DNA of 64,000 nt from Episyrphus balteatus (taxonomy: Eukaryota; Arthropoda; Insecta; Diptera; Syrphidae): NCBI RefSeq assembly GCF_945859705.1, contig NC_079136.1, positions 9,961,501 through 10,025,500 of the forward strand. Reading direction: 5' to 3'. Position numbers and translations under genes: made by a program. A model generated the notes under the pieces. The model worked only from the letters and a program-made list of their open reading frames with translations. It searched no databases and was not told the origin of the DNA. Of this stretch, positions 11,561 through 22,740 are shown one piece after another; position 1 is the stretch's first letter, and each line of letters opens with the position of its first letter.

Positions 11561-13430
11561 AAAATCCACTAATCATCGGCTTCGGCTCTTTCTCTCTTCA
11601 GCTGGGATGATGATGATGATGATGATGGTGGAAAAAAAAATTTGCCTCACAAAAAACCCAAAAAATGTGTTGAAGAAATTTTCAGAGTGAGCAAAAAGCC
11701 AAAAGCATTCGCCTTCATTTCATTTCATTCTTTCGCATTCATTCATTCATTAATCATCCAATGGGGGGCTCCGGAAACGCCAGGTCACCAAAGTAATTAA
11801 TTTTCCTCAAAAATAAATACAAAAAAAAAAAACTAGAAGCTTCAGCAGAATTTTTCAACTACAAAAATAAAAATAAAACATTAAAATCGTTTCGAAACAG
11901 CGCAGCTAAGGACCTGAAACTGTACAAAGCCATCAGGAACAGACATAACTACACATAAACCCGCGCACATAATCACCCTTAAAAGTGGTGTATGTCCCTT
12001 CTAACTAAGGGAGCACACAGCACCTTCATTCTTCATCTTCTTCTTTAGAATAAAATACAAAATAGACAAAGTCCTTGGCTCGTCGTCGTCGTCCTGAACT
12101 AAAGAAAAAAAAAAAGACAAAAAACAAAAAATTCAAAGAAGAAGAAAATGACACCCGGCAACATCCCCAGACAGCTTGTTCTACTTGTGAAAGTCTAATG
12201 ATCCTTAAGTCGTCACATAAGACACAATGAGCAAGAGGATGAATCGCATTCGCAACTCAAAAATATTGAAAAATGTGCTCCAACAGCAGCAGGACCCATC
12301 AGCAGGACGAAATAGCAATGTTTTTTTTTCTATGCCTTCTGGTCGACCGTGTCGACTTCGTCCTTCTTTAGAGCTTAAACTCCTATCGCATTGCTCTGAA
12401 CTGCAGAATGTGAGGACGAAAAAAAAAGGATGATTTTTCATCTTTCAGTTTTGTGGTGCTTCAGCATCATATAAGGTTGAGGGTCTAATGGCACGTTTTG
12501 CTTTATCTCTCTGGTCTCTCTGTTCTATGGAGGTGGTGTTAGTTCAATGACAGAAAACTACCCTTAAACTAGGGAAGGATACCTTTTTTTAGTTCATTGG
12601 CTTCATTATTGACATCGTGCTAGCGCATTCCGTTGAAAGGGGGTGGCAATGAAGGCGCGGAATTTGGACCGTCGTTGCGGCTTGCGGTGATGAGTACGTA
12701 CCAGCGAACTCCGGAATGCTTGCTAACTCAGCGGAACAGGAAATTTTCATTGTTTTCCGTTCCACAACAAAAATATGACACTTGAGGTATCGCAATGCGA
12801 AGCGCTCTAAAAAGACAAAAGAACGTACGATAGAAACGAACTTTGCTTCTCTGTTGTTGTCCTGAATAGTGTTCCACTTGTCAACTTGTTCGAAGAAGAG
12901 GACAAGGAGCGAAAAACATCGATGTCGTGATATATACCTAAAGCTGCTTTCTACTGCTGCTCGGGATGATGGAAAATCATGTTTTCGCGACTTCTTTTGT
13001 GGAAAATAGTGTGCTGGAGCATTTGAGGACATGATACGATGGTGATTATGCTTTTTGCTTGACAACCTGCTGAAGTTTTTGAGTGGAGAGACAAAGTATC
13101 TTTTGATGCTCTTCTATATGTAGTGAGAATATGCCTCGATGACGCGGATACAATAGGCTATTGAAATTGAAATTTGCTTACAGGGTAACTTGGATATGTT
13201 TGTGTCCATGGAGTTAGAAGAGAGAGAGCGGGACTATCCAAAGAGCATGCAAGATGATGTGATGTGTTATCGTTGAGAACTTTTCCACACTCTGTTTGTG
13301 GCTGTTGAAACCTAGTGAAAAGCTTTGTAACCGAAAAACTTCTGTTTTTCTCCACAAAAAAAAAAAGAGGTAGAAAAGTTATCACAGTTGCAACAAGGAT
13401 TTTACCGCCGAAACCCAATTAAAAAAGTTG
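11561..13430. other. Repeat-poor, higher-complexity stretch (possible regulatory or non-coding exon DNA)
   Basis: This is the longest stretch in the left half free of the inverted-repeat families, and it is visibly less AT-rich. It has trinucleotide runs (ATGATGATGATG at 11,608-11,626, CGTCGTCGTCGTCC at 12,081-12,094). Minus-strand open frames of 158 codons (12,589-13,065) and 86 codons (13,158-13,418) show no signal peptide, domain, or convincing splice boundaries. It may be unique host DNA such as intronic enhancer sequence or an untranslated exon; this is inference from complexity alone. Confidence 0.3.
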
Positions 13431-14046
13431 ACCGTTGAAATGTTTGTTAGATAATGAAGTAATGAAGTTTTTGGGTGAAAAACAAATGCATTGAAAGTCG
13501 ACTAGTTTTTTTTTGTTCTTGTTGTTTGAAATTAAATCGATGTCAGTAGCATGTGTTTTCTAATGATGATGATGAACATGGTGGAAGAAGTTTACTTGAA
13601 AACAAATGAAAAAAAAAAATATCTTCACTAATTAGATCCTCGTAGAGTTGCTTTTCTATTGTGGTTCTTTTGGGTAAAAGATTTAAAAAGTTGGACTTAA
13701 CCGTAATGTAGGGACTAACTTCTATTTTGATCTAGGATAATCCGAATTTAGACTAAGAACCACAAAGGATTTAGTTCTGCATGGACTTGTTAACTGAAAA
13801 TTAAAGATATTTTTTCATAAGATATTTTTCCCAACTAAACAAATTATGCTGAAAAAAATATTACACATACGCCACAGTGACCGTTTAAGTTTAAACTTTA
13901 AAAAGTGTTTCAAATTTTGTTCTGCTATGACATGAATTAAAACAATTATTGGACATTGGAAAAGGGCCAAATCTGTATTAAAAAATATATCATCAAAAAG
14001 AGGAAAACTTTCGTTCCATTCTAATAAATCTTCGAATTTGTGTATA
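13431..14046. other. AT-rich non-coding stretch
   Basis: Nothing recognised up to the TA that borders the large inverted structure. Confidence 0.4.
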
Positions 14047-15959
14047 TACAGGGTGTCCGGTAGAAAATGGATAAGCCTAAAATGGCTGATAGGTGCACTT
14101 TTGACTGTTCTGAAACCGAATAGAAAAAGTTTCTATCGCAACCAGTTTAGAAAATATTAGCTTTTTTTCGTTCAGTGTACTTTAAATTTCATCATCTTAC
14201 GTTTTCTTTAACCACAACCACGAATGAATGAATTTTATAAATTTCTTATTTTTATAATTTTCTACAATAATTGGCTCACTACATAAGAAGTTAAAAGTTT
14301 TTACAACTGTTGCATCTTTTCTTAAAAAAAAAATTGAAATTAGTTTTTCGATGCTAAATGAAAAAAAAAAATATTTTATAAAAATTTTCAAACACCTGTG
14401 GTATAAAAAAGATCCATAGGAACGTAGGTGGCCAACTTTTTTAAAAATATGCGCGTCCAAAGGGGATTGCAGAATGGGAAAAGTTTTTATCAAATCTAGA
14501 GTTACTAGCAAGTTATTGGTACCAAAGTGCAAAAAAGCCTATTAATTTAATAAATTATTTCAACTGTAAAATCTTAAGTTTTTCACATTGCTGCCACAAA
14601 TGCATGGATTCCATCAGTTTTTTTAATCAGTCATATTTGACAATAATTCTTCTTACACATAATTACTAAAAAAAGTGTTATAACCGTTGAATAATGGCTA
14701 TAAAAAAAATAATTTAACTTTTTTTTAATGCAAAGTATAAAAAAAATATTTGTCTGCTCAGTTTAAGCATGGGCATACAATTGTGCATCGGGACAGCTTG
14801 TTTTGAGTTTTGACTTCTTAATGATCTCGTTTTAAAGAAAAATTGAGATTTTCGGTCCCGTTGGCCCAATGCAACCTCATTGAAAATGTTGCAATGATTT
14901 CGAATTTTTGTTCAATTCCCAATGCTATTGGGCTACGAAAAATATATAATATTTGTTAGATGCAATTTAATTTACAGTTAATATTGTGAGCCAGCTCTTA
15001 TTTTATCTTTTAAACTGGTTATTAGCGAATTAGCAAACAAATTTTTTTGTTTCTACTTTGCAGTACAAAAAAGTTAAAGAATTTTTAAATAGCCAACCCT
15101 TTTTTAGTAGTTATGTGTAAAAAGAATTATTGTAAAATATGACTGATTAAAAAAACTGATGGAATCCATGCATTTGTGGCAGCAATGTGAAAAACTTAAG
15201 ATCTTACAGTTAAAATAATTTATTAAATTAATAGGCTTTTTTTGCAATTTGGTACCAATAACTTCCTAGTAACTCTAGATTTGATAAAAACTTTTACCAT
15301 TCTGCAATCCCCTTTGGACGCGCATATTTTTAAAAAAGTTGGCCACCTACGTTCCTATGTATTTTTTTATACCACAGGTGTTTGAAAATTTTCATAAAAT
15401 ATTTTTTTTTACATTTTGCATCGAAAAACTAATTTCAAAATTTTTTTAAAGAAAAGATGCAACAGTTGTAAAAACTTTTAACTTCTTATGTAGTGAGCCA
15501 ATTATTGTAGAAAATTATAAAAATAAGAAATTTATAAAATTCATTCATTCGTGGTTGTGGTTAAAGAAAACATGTCTCTCAAGTTAGCAGAGCAAGGTCA
15601 GCAGAACATATGTTTTGTTATTGGATCTTTTAGTGCTTATTAAGTGCTAATTAAGTGCCCCAAAATTAAATTAAGTGCTCCACTACTTTTGGAGAAAATT
15701 AATGTTCTGCTAACTTGATTTAAAGTTAGCAGAGCAATTACCAGAAAATGCCCTAAACTGCTCGTAGAAAAATCGGGTTTGGTATAATATTTAGGTGCTA
15801 ATTAAGTGCTCTACGAATCCCAAAAAAAATTTCCAAAAAAAATTTTTTTTCCAAAAATAATTTTTTTTCTGTGATTTTCGAAAAAAAATTTTTTTTTTTT
15901 TTTCAAACTCTCTTAAATAATTAAGTGCTTAACTAATATAAGTTAAGTACCCCATTTTC

Positions 15960-17367
15960 CGAAGAATTTTCCGAGATTTTCCATTAAAAAAAAATATTTT
16001 CATTTTCCATACAAATTCATGTTCTGCTAACTTGAATTTTGATTTTTTCAAAAAATTCCACTTTTTTCGACAAAATTCGAATTGAATAATTAAGTGCTCG
16101 ACTAATTTGAATTAAGTGCTCCATTTTCCGAAGAATTTTCCGAGATTAAAAAAAAAAAAAAATTGTTATTTTCCATACAAATTCGTGTTCTGCTAACTTA
16201 AATTTTGATTTTCTCAAAAAATAAATTTTTTTTTGACAAAATTCAAATGGAGTAATTAAGTGCTCGACTAATTTGAATTAAGTACCCCATTTTCCGAAGA
16301 ATTTTCCGAGATTTTCCATTAAAAAAAAATATTTTCATTTTCCATACAAATTCATGTTCTGCTAACTTGAATTTTGATTTTTTCAAAAAATTCCACTTTT
16401 TTCGACAAAATTCGAATTGAATAATTAAGTGCTCGACTAATTTGAATTAAGTGCTCCATTTTCCGAAGAATTTTCCGAGATTAAAAAAAAAAAAAAATTG
16501 TCATTTTCCATACAAATTCGTGTTCTGCTAACTTAAATTTTGATTTTCTCAAAAAATAAATTTTTTTTTGACAAAATTCAAATGGAGTAATTAAGTGCTC
16601 GACTAATTTCAATTAAGTACCCCATTTTCCGAAGAATTTTCCGAGATTTTCCATTAAAAAAAAATATTTTCATTTTCCATACAAATTCATGTTCTGCTAA
16701 CTTGAATTTTGATTTTTTCAAAAAATTCCACTTTTTTCGACAAAATTCGAATTGAATAATTAAGTGCTCGACTAATTTGAATTAAGTGCTCCATTTTCCG
16801 AAGAATTTTCCGAGATTAAAAAAAAAAAAAATTGTCATTTTCCATACAAATTCGTGTTCTGCTAACTTAAATTTTGATTTTCTCAAAAAATAAATTTTTT
16901 TTTGACAAAATTCAAATGGAGTAATTAAGTGCTCGACTAATTTGAATTAAGTACCCCATTTTCCGAAGAATTTTCCGAGATTTTTCATTAAAAAAAAATA
17001 TTTTAATTTTTCATACAAATTCGTGTTCTGCTAACTTGAATTTTGATTTTCTCAAAAAATAAATTTTTTTTTGACAAAATTCAAATGGAGTAATTAAGTG
17101 CTCGACTAATTTGAATTAAGTACCCCATTTTCCGAAGAATTTTCCGAGATTAAAAAAAAAAAAAAAATTGTCATTTTCCATACAAATTCGTGTTCTGCTA
17201 ACTTGAATTTTGATTTTCTCAAAAAATAAATTTTTTTTTGACAAAATTCAAATGAAGTAATTAAGTGCTCGACTAATTTGAATTAAGTACCCCATTTTCC
17301 GAAGAATTTTCCGAGATTTTTCATTAAAAAAAAAAATTTTAATTTTTCATACAAATTCGTGTTCTGC
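15960..17367 (+). repeat. 167-bp tandem repeats, left arm of the FoldBack element
   Basis: GTTCTGCTAACTT recurs at about 16,021, 16,187, 16,355, 16,522, 16,690, 16,856, 17,026 and 17,191, every 165-170 bp, and is cut off at 17,361. Two unit types alternate through much of the arm: type A has CACTTTTTTCGACAAAATTC and AAGTGCTCCATTTTCC; type B has a poly-T GACAAAATTCAAATGG and AAGTACCCCATTTTCC. This gives a ~335-bp higher-order repeat whose successive copies are nearly identical. Toward the centre units become more uniform type B. Every unit contains TAATTAAGTGCTCGACTAA. Confidence 0.9.
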
Positions 17368-19030
17368 ACTTAATTACTCCATTTGAATTTTGTCAAAAAA
17401 AAATTTATTTTTTGAGAAAATCAAAATTCAAGTTAGCAGAACACGAATTTGTATGAAAAATTAAAATATTTTTTTTTAATGAAAAATCTCGGAAAATTCT
17501 TCGGAAAATGGGGTACTTAATTCAAATTAGTCGAGCACTTAATTACTTCATTTGAATTTTGTCAAAAAAAAATTTATTTTTTGAGAAAATCAAAATTCAA
17601 GTTAGCAGAACACGAATTTGTATGGAAAATGCAAATATTTTTTTTTTAATGAAAAATCTCGGAAAATTCTTCCGAAAATGGGGTACTTAATTCAAATTAG
17701 TCGAGCACTTAATTACTTCATTTGAATTTTGTCAAAAAAAAATTTATTTTTTGAGAAAATCAAAATTCAAGTTAGCAGAACACGAATTTGTATGAAAAAT
17801 TAAAATATTTTTTTTTAATGAAAAATCTCGGAAAATTCTTCGGAAAATGGGGTACTTAATTCAAATTAGTCGAGCACTTAATTACTTCATTTGAATTTTG
17901 TCAAAAAAAAATTTATTTTTTGAGAAAATCAAAATTCAAGTTAGCAGAACATGAATTTGTATGGAAAATGAAAATATTTTTTTTTTAATGGAAAATCTCG
18001 GAAAATTCTTCGGAAAATGGGGTACTTAATTCAAATTAGTCGAGCACTTAATTACTCCATTTGAATTTTGTCAAAAAAAAATTTATTTTTTGAGAAAATC
18101 AAAATTTAAGTTAGCAGAACACGAATTTGTATGGAAAATAACAATTTTTTTTTTTTTTTAATCTCGGAAAATTCTTCGGAAAATGGGGCACTTAATTCAA
18201 ATTAGTCGAGCACTTAATTATTCAATTCGAATTTTGTCGAAAAAAGTGGAATTTTTTGAAAAAATCAAAATTCAAGTTAGCAGAACATGAATTTGTATGG
18301 AAAATGAAAATATTTTTTTTTAATGGAAAATCTCGGAAAATTCTTCGGAAAATGGGGTACTTAATTCAAATTAGTCGAGCACTTAATTACTCCATTTGAA
18401 TTTTGTCAAAAAAAAATTTATTTTTTGAGAAAATCAAAATTTAAGTTAGCAGAACACGAATTTGTATGGAAAATGACAATTTTTTTTTTTTTTTAATCTC
18501 GGAAAATTCTTCGGAAAATGGAGCACTTAATTCAAATTAGTCGAGCACTTAATTATTCAATTCGAATTTTGTCGAAAAAAGTGGAATTTTTTGAAAAAAT
18601 CAAAATTCAAGTTAGCAGAACATGAATTTGTATGGAAAATGAAAATATTTTTTTTTAAATGGAAAATCTCGGAAAATTCTTCGGAAAATGGGGTACTTAA
18701 TTCAAATTAGTCGAGCACTTAATTACTCCATTTGAATTTTGTCAAAAAAAAATTTATTTTTTGAGAAAATCAAAATTTAAGTTAGCAGAACACGAATTTG
18801 TATGGAAAATGACAATTTTTTTTTTTTTTAATCTCGGAAAATTCTTCGGAAAATGGAGCACTTAATTCAAATTAGTCGAGCACTTAATTATTCAATTCGA
18901 ATTTTGTCGAAAAAAGTGGAATTTTTTGAAAAAATCAAAATTCAAGTTAGCAGAACATGAATTTGTATGGAAAATGAAAATATTTTTTTTTAATGGAAAA
19001 TCTCGGAAAATTCTTCGGAAAATGGGGTAC
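17368..19030 (-). repeat. 167-bp tandem repeats, right arm of the FoldBack element
   Basis: The same units as the left arm in reverse complement: AAGTTAGCAGAACA recurs about every 165-170 bp from about 17,430 to 18,946. The orientation flips at 17,366-17,369 where ...GTTCTGC joins ACTTAATTACTCC. Both flanking sequences share GC at the join, and the two arms meet out of repeat phase. The right arm is longer than the left by about 240 bp, so unit copy number differs between arms. Alternation of the A and B unit types is again visible. Confidence 0.9.
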
Positions 19031-19569
19031 TTAACTTATATTAGTTAAGCACTTAATTATTTAAGAGAGTTTGAAAAAAAAAAAAAAAATTTTTTTTCGA
19101 AAATCACAGAAAAAAAATTATTTTTGGAAAAAAAATTTTTTTTGGAAATTTTTTTTGGGATTCGTAGAGCACTTAATTAGCACCTAAATATTATACCAAA
19201 CCCGATTTTTCTACGAGCAGTTTAGGGCATTTTCTGGTAATTGCTCTGCTAACTTTAAATCAAGTTAGCAGAACATTAATTTTCTCCAAAAGTAGTGGAG
19301 CACTTAATTTAATTTTGGGGCACTTAATTAGCACTTAATAAGCACTAAAAGATCCAATAACAAAACATATGTTCTGCTGACCTTGCTCTGCTAACTTGAG
19401 AGACATAAAGAAAACGTAAGATGATGAAATTTAAAGTACACTGAACGAAAAAAAGCTAATATTTTCTAAACTGGTTGCGATAGAAACTTTTTCTATTCGG
19501 TTTCAGAACAGTCAAAAGTGCACCTATCAGCCATTTTAGGCTTATCCATTTTCTACCGGACACCCTGTA

Positions 19570-21180
19570 TATCTGGTGAGATAAACCATGTTTAAAGCAG
19601 AAATGAAATAACGTAAACTGTTCAAAAGGAAAGTTCTGAGAATCTGACCCGGTATTTTTGCACAGATATTAAAATAACCAAGGACAGTAAACACTCAATA
19701 ACGACATCCAAAGTCTAGAGTTCTGAACAAAATTATTATTAACGGTAAGGCAGTTTTCTTTACCCCTATTACAGTGATTTTAACGAAGTAATCTATAATT
19801 TTTATTGGAGCTACCTCTGATTACACCGAGGCACCTCGTATTTACCCCAGTTTTTCGTAGTTTTAGAAACCGATGCGAGTATTGATTTTAACGCAGTTCG
19901 AGAAACTCTCGATTATACCTAGGTACATACGTATATCTTGATTTTACAAGAGAAACTATAACACTTTGTTACAAAAATAAGGTTTCAAAATATACGCGGG
20001 CGGAGACCTATCACGTTTTGTAGAGCTAGTCGCACTGATTACGAAACGGTATTTAAAAAGTCCCTTACACGCCCCAAAAGCTGGAGTTAGACGCAAAAAA
20101 ACAGTTTTTTGTACCTTCACCCATTGAAAAAAATCTAGCTTTGTCAAATTCTTACCTATTTTTGATTATTTGAGTTTATGATAAAAGCTAATTATTCCTT
20201 TTCAACAATGTATAAAACATGTGATTCGGTTAAACCACCTAGAATTTATAAGTTGTCAAAGTTCAAAAAATCCATTTTTTTCGTCATTTACCCAACTTCT
20301 ACATCAATTTAAAGTATATGTAACAACATGCTGTTTTAAAAATATATTCTTAAATAATATTTATTTCCAAATTATACGAGGTAATTTATATAAAAATCAG
20401 TTCGAAATTGGCTTAGAAACCCATTTACAGAAATTCGAACATTTAGGCACCGATTAAAAATGTTATTTTGGCACGTAATAGGATAACTTGGGCGCCAGGA
20501 TTTGACAACGGTTTTTTGTAGAAGAGTTTAATACAATCATTTTTTTTTTTACTATGGGAGGGTGGTCTATATATCCCCCCCCCCCCCCTTAGTTTAAAAA
20601 AAAATAATTAAAATTAAAAAAAAAAATATTAAAAAACGACGCGACGGCAACACTTACAGTTATAAGTGATACCATTTCTGAAAGGCAGAATTGTATATTT
20701 AATATTAATTTTTTAATCAATATATTTGAACCGATTGTTTTTGAAATAATCGATATCAAAGATAAAAATAGGCGAAAAAAAATTTAAAAAACTCATTGAT
20801 TACTATTTTTGTCCAGACTGTGAATTTTAATAAAAAATTGACTATGCCTTCTAGGTTTTGAGAAAATTGAAAAATAAAAAATAAAAAAATAATTTGAAAA
20901 CAGAAAAATCTGATAAAATTTCCAAAATTCTCAGAAATAAAATAAAATCTTGCACCTACCGCAAAATTTTGGAAATTTTCCATTTTTGCAATTAATTTTC
21001 AAAGTGGTTAAGGTTTTCCTTATTGAATTTCTTCATTTGCAAACTAAATTCACCCTTTTGCAAAACCAAATTCATCTTTTGAAACCTTAATGCTTAACCT
21101 TATCAAAAAACATTATTGTGTTGGATTTGAAGTTATATTTAAGGGGTATGTTCAATAAAGTCGTGATCTTTTCTTCATCG
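19570..21180. other. AT-rich non-coding stretch
   Basis: Around 19,740-19,960 phrases such as TGATTTTAACG, TACCCCAGTTTT and GATTATACCTAGG recur loosely, which hints at an old short-period repeat. A ten-C run lies near 20,578. Frames at 19,956-20,147, 20,221-20,457 and 20,756-20,983 show no recognisable protein. Confidence 0.4.
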
Positions 21181-22740
21181 GCGCACAATGGGGCAAAATT
21201 AAAAAAAAAACTGGCATTTAATTAAATCATAAAGTTGAGCTTTGTTTTGAATAACCCAACTATTTCTCTTTGAAATATAATAGAGAATTAGAAATGTGAG
21301 AGAAAAAATTAATTCAAACCACGTGTAATTCAGGAGATTGTCTCAAAGGAAGAGAAAGATCACTTCTGGGTAGAATTTTACGACTTTTTATCATTTTGGG
21401 TTGTTTCAATAAATTGTGTACTGTTTATTATTTATTAATTGTACTAAGTTGAATTTTTTTTTTGAAATGGAATCAGTGATCCCTAGTACGTTCTAATAAA
21501 TTTTCTTTTTATGAAAAATATGTATTCAAAATATTTTAATTCCTAATCAAAAATGAATAATAACCTGAAAATAATGTGTTTTCTGCACTCTTCTGAAAAC
21601 CTTAGTCTTTTAGTTGTGATCGCCGTAAAACGCCAATAAGTTTTAGATGTCATTTTGTTCTGGGTTTTTTTTTGCTACTTATTTCTACCCTGTGAAAATT
21701 GTTAATTTTTAGTTAGTGACGTCATTTTCCATAAATGCCCATTTTTTAGTCGAAATTGAGAGTGATAAAGACATCTAAATTATTATATTCGTTCATTTAT
21801 TAAATGTGTACTTATGTATAGTAAAATATTAAAAAAAAATTAATTGAATTAATTTATTTAAAAAAAAAAAACATAAAAAAATTCAAAAGTGGCAACCCCA
21901 ATTTTTATTTTTTTTTTTTTATAATTGAATCATTTATTTGCCATGATTTTAAATTTTTCAGGAGAAGAAAAAAACGTTCTATTTTCTTTTGATATGCGTA
22001 GAACTCTTGCCTAGCTACAAAATACCGTTTCGTTTTTAATTTTTGGAGCGATAGCTCAAAAGATAAAAAATAAAAACGCTTTTGGACTTATCATACTTTG
22101 AAAATAAACGGATGTGAAATTAGTTTTTAAATGGATATGGAATTTTGCTTTTGGCCCCAGTCTATCAAACAATTGTATTTGAGAATAAAATACAATGTCC
22201 GGACTGCTTATTTAACTTTAAAGTAGCTTTAAACTTAAGATTTTCAGCCATTAATCTAATATACCATTTACTCAAAAAGAAGCTGTTGTTTATTTTCAAA
22301 AGATGATAAGTCCGGAACTTATTCTGTTTTTGATACTAAAAAAATATTTCGCGTAGCTGTAAAATCGGATATAGATGGAGTAGATACTTCATATTTTAAA
22401 GACAGACGTGGTTATCCCTGGAGTACAAATTTAGTCAAAAAAACGAATTTTGAAAAAAAGTGGACTTATCATGTTTTGCAAATAAATGATTCAATTGCAA
22501 TTGCATTACTGTTTTACAAAAGGCATTCAAAGTTTAATTGAAACTGATTGAGGATTTTCCGAGAAATTTCGAAAATCTTAAAAAAGTGTATGGGTGGTAA
22601 CCCTAAAAATGGGCGTGGCCATTCGAAATTTCGGCTATGAACAAACATTTGTATCAGTAAGACTTGTTCCAAATTTCAAGTGTCTAGCTCTTTTGGTTGA
22701 TTTAATGCCAGCTTTTTGTCATTTTGCCCCATTGTGCGGC
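21181..22740. mobile_element. ~1.56-kb element with GCGCACAATGGGGCAAAAT inverted termini
   Basis: The left end has CGCACAATGGGGCAAAAT followed by an A-rich run and CTGGCATTTAA. The right end is the inverse: TTAATGCCAGCTTTTTGTC then ATTTTGCCCCATTGTGCGGC. About 45 bp of inverted termini with small differences. No target duplication is evident, and the interior has no long open frame, so this is non-autonomous or decayed. Internal phrases ('GGACTTATCATACTTTG' near 22,083, 'GACTTATCATGTTTTGC' near 22,463) suggest internal repetition. Superfamily unresolved. Confidence 0.65.

Larger units (their letters stand above)
15572..19406. mobile_element. FoldBack-type element with 9-bp target duplication, nested in the 14,049-19,567 element
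   Basis: Perfect terminal inverted repeats ATGTCTCTCAAGTTAGCAG...CTGCTAACTTGAGAGACAT are flanked by direct repeats AAAGAAAAC (15,563-15,571 and 19,407-19,415). The host element's other arm (GTTTTCTTT at 14,201-14,209) preserves the mirrored empty site, which confirms a 9-bp duplication. Each arm has a unique outer ~390 bp and an inner tandem array of 167-bp units. The whole 3,835 bp is inverted-repeat DNA with no gene. Long TIRs made of tandem repeats plus a 9-bp duplication match the known design of Drosophila FoldBack (FB) elements of the Mutator-like group; sequence homology to FB is not claimed. Confidence 0.85.
14049..19567. mobile_element. TA-flanked CAGGGTGTCC fold-back element, host of a nested FoldBack insertion
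   Basis: The left end CAGGGTGTCCGGTAGAAAA at 14,049 and the right end TTTTCTACCGGACACCCTG at 19,567 are perfect inverted repeats bordered by TA (14,047-14,048 and 19,568-19,569). Without the inner insertion the element is about 1.67 kb: left arm about 14,049-14,680, loop about 14,680-15,098, right arm about 15,098-15,571 continued at 19,416-19,567. The arms match closely by eye (for example TTAACCACAACCACG at 14,208 mirrored at 15,550). No long frame is present; minus frame 14,197-14,532 lies in an arm and is spurious. TA duplication suggests Tc1/mariner-type mobilisation. Confidence 0.85.

Noticed and set aside
12589..13065. 158-codon minus-strand frame as a gene
   Set aside because: No domain, signal peptide or credible splice sites; length is possible by chance in this less AT-rich stretch. 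Kept only as part of a possible unique region.
14197..14532. 111-codon minus-strand frame
   Set aside because: Lies within the inverted arm of the fold-back element; the mirrored arm does not keep it open.
14201..15571. Reading 14,201-15,571 as a 1.37-kb insertion into the left arm
   Set aside because: It would leave GTTTTCTTT and AAAGAAAAC as an inverted, not direct, repeat. Treating 15,572-19,406 as the insertion gives a proper 9-bp direct duplication and restores a continuous right arm.
15960..19030. Regularly spaced repeats as a possible CRISPR-like array
   Set aside because: The whole 167-bp unit is repeated, with no unique spacers; eukaryotic tandem repeats in an inverted-repeat element.
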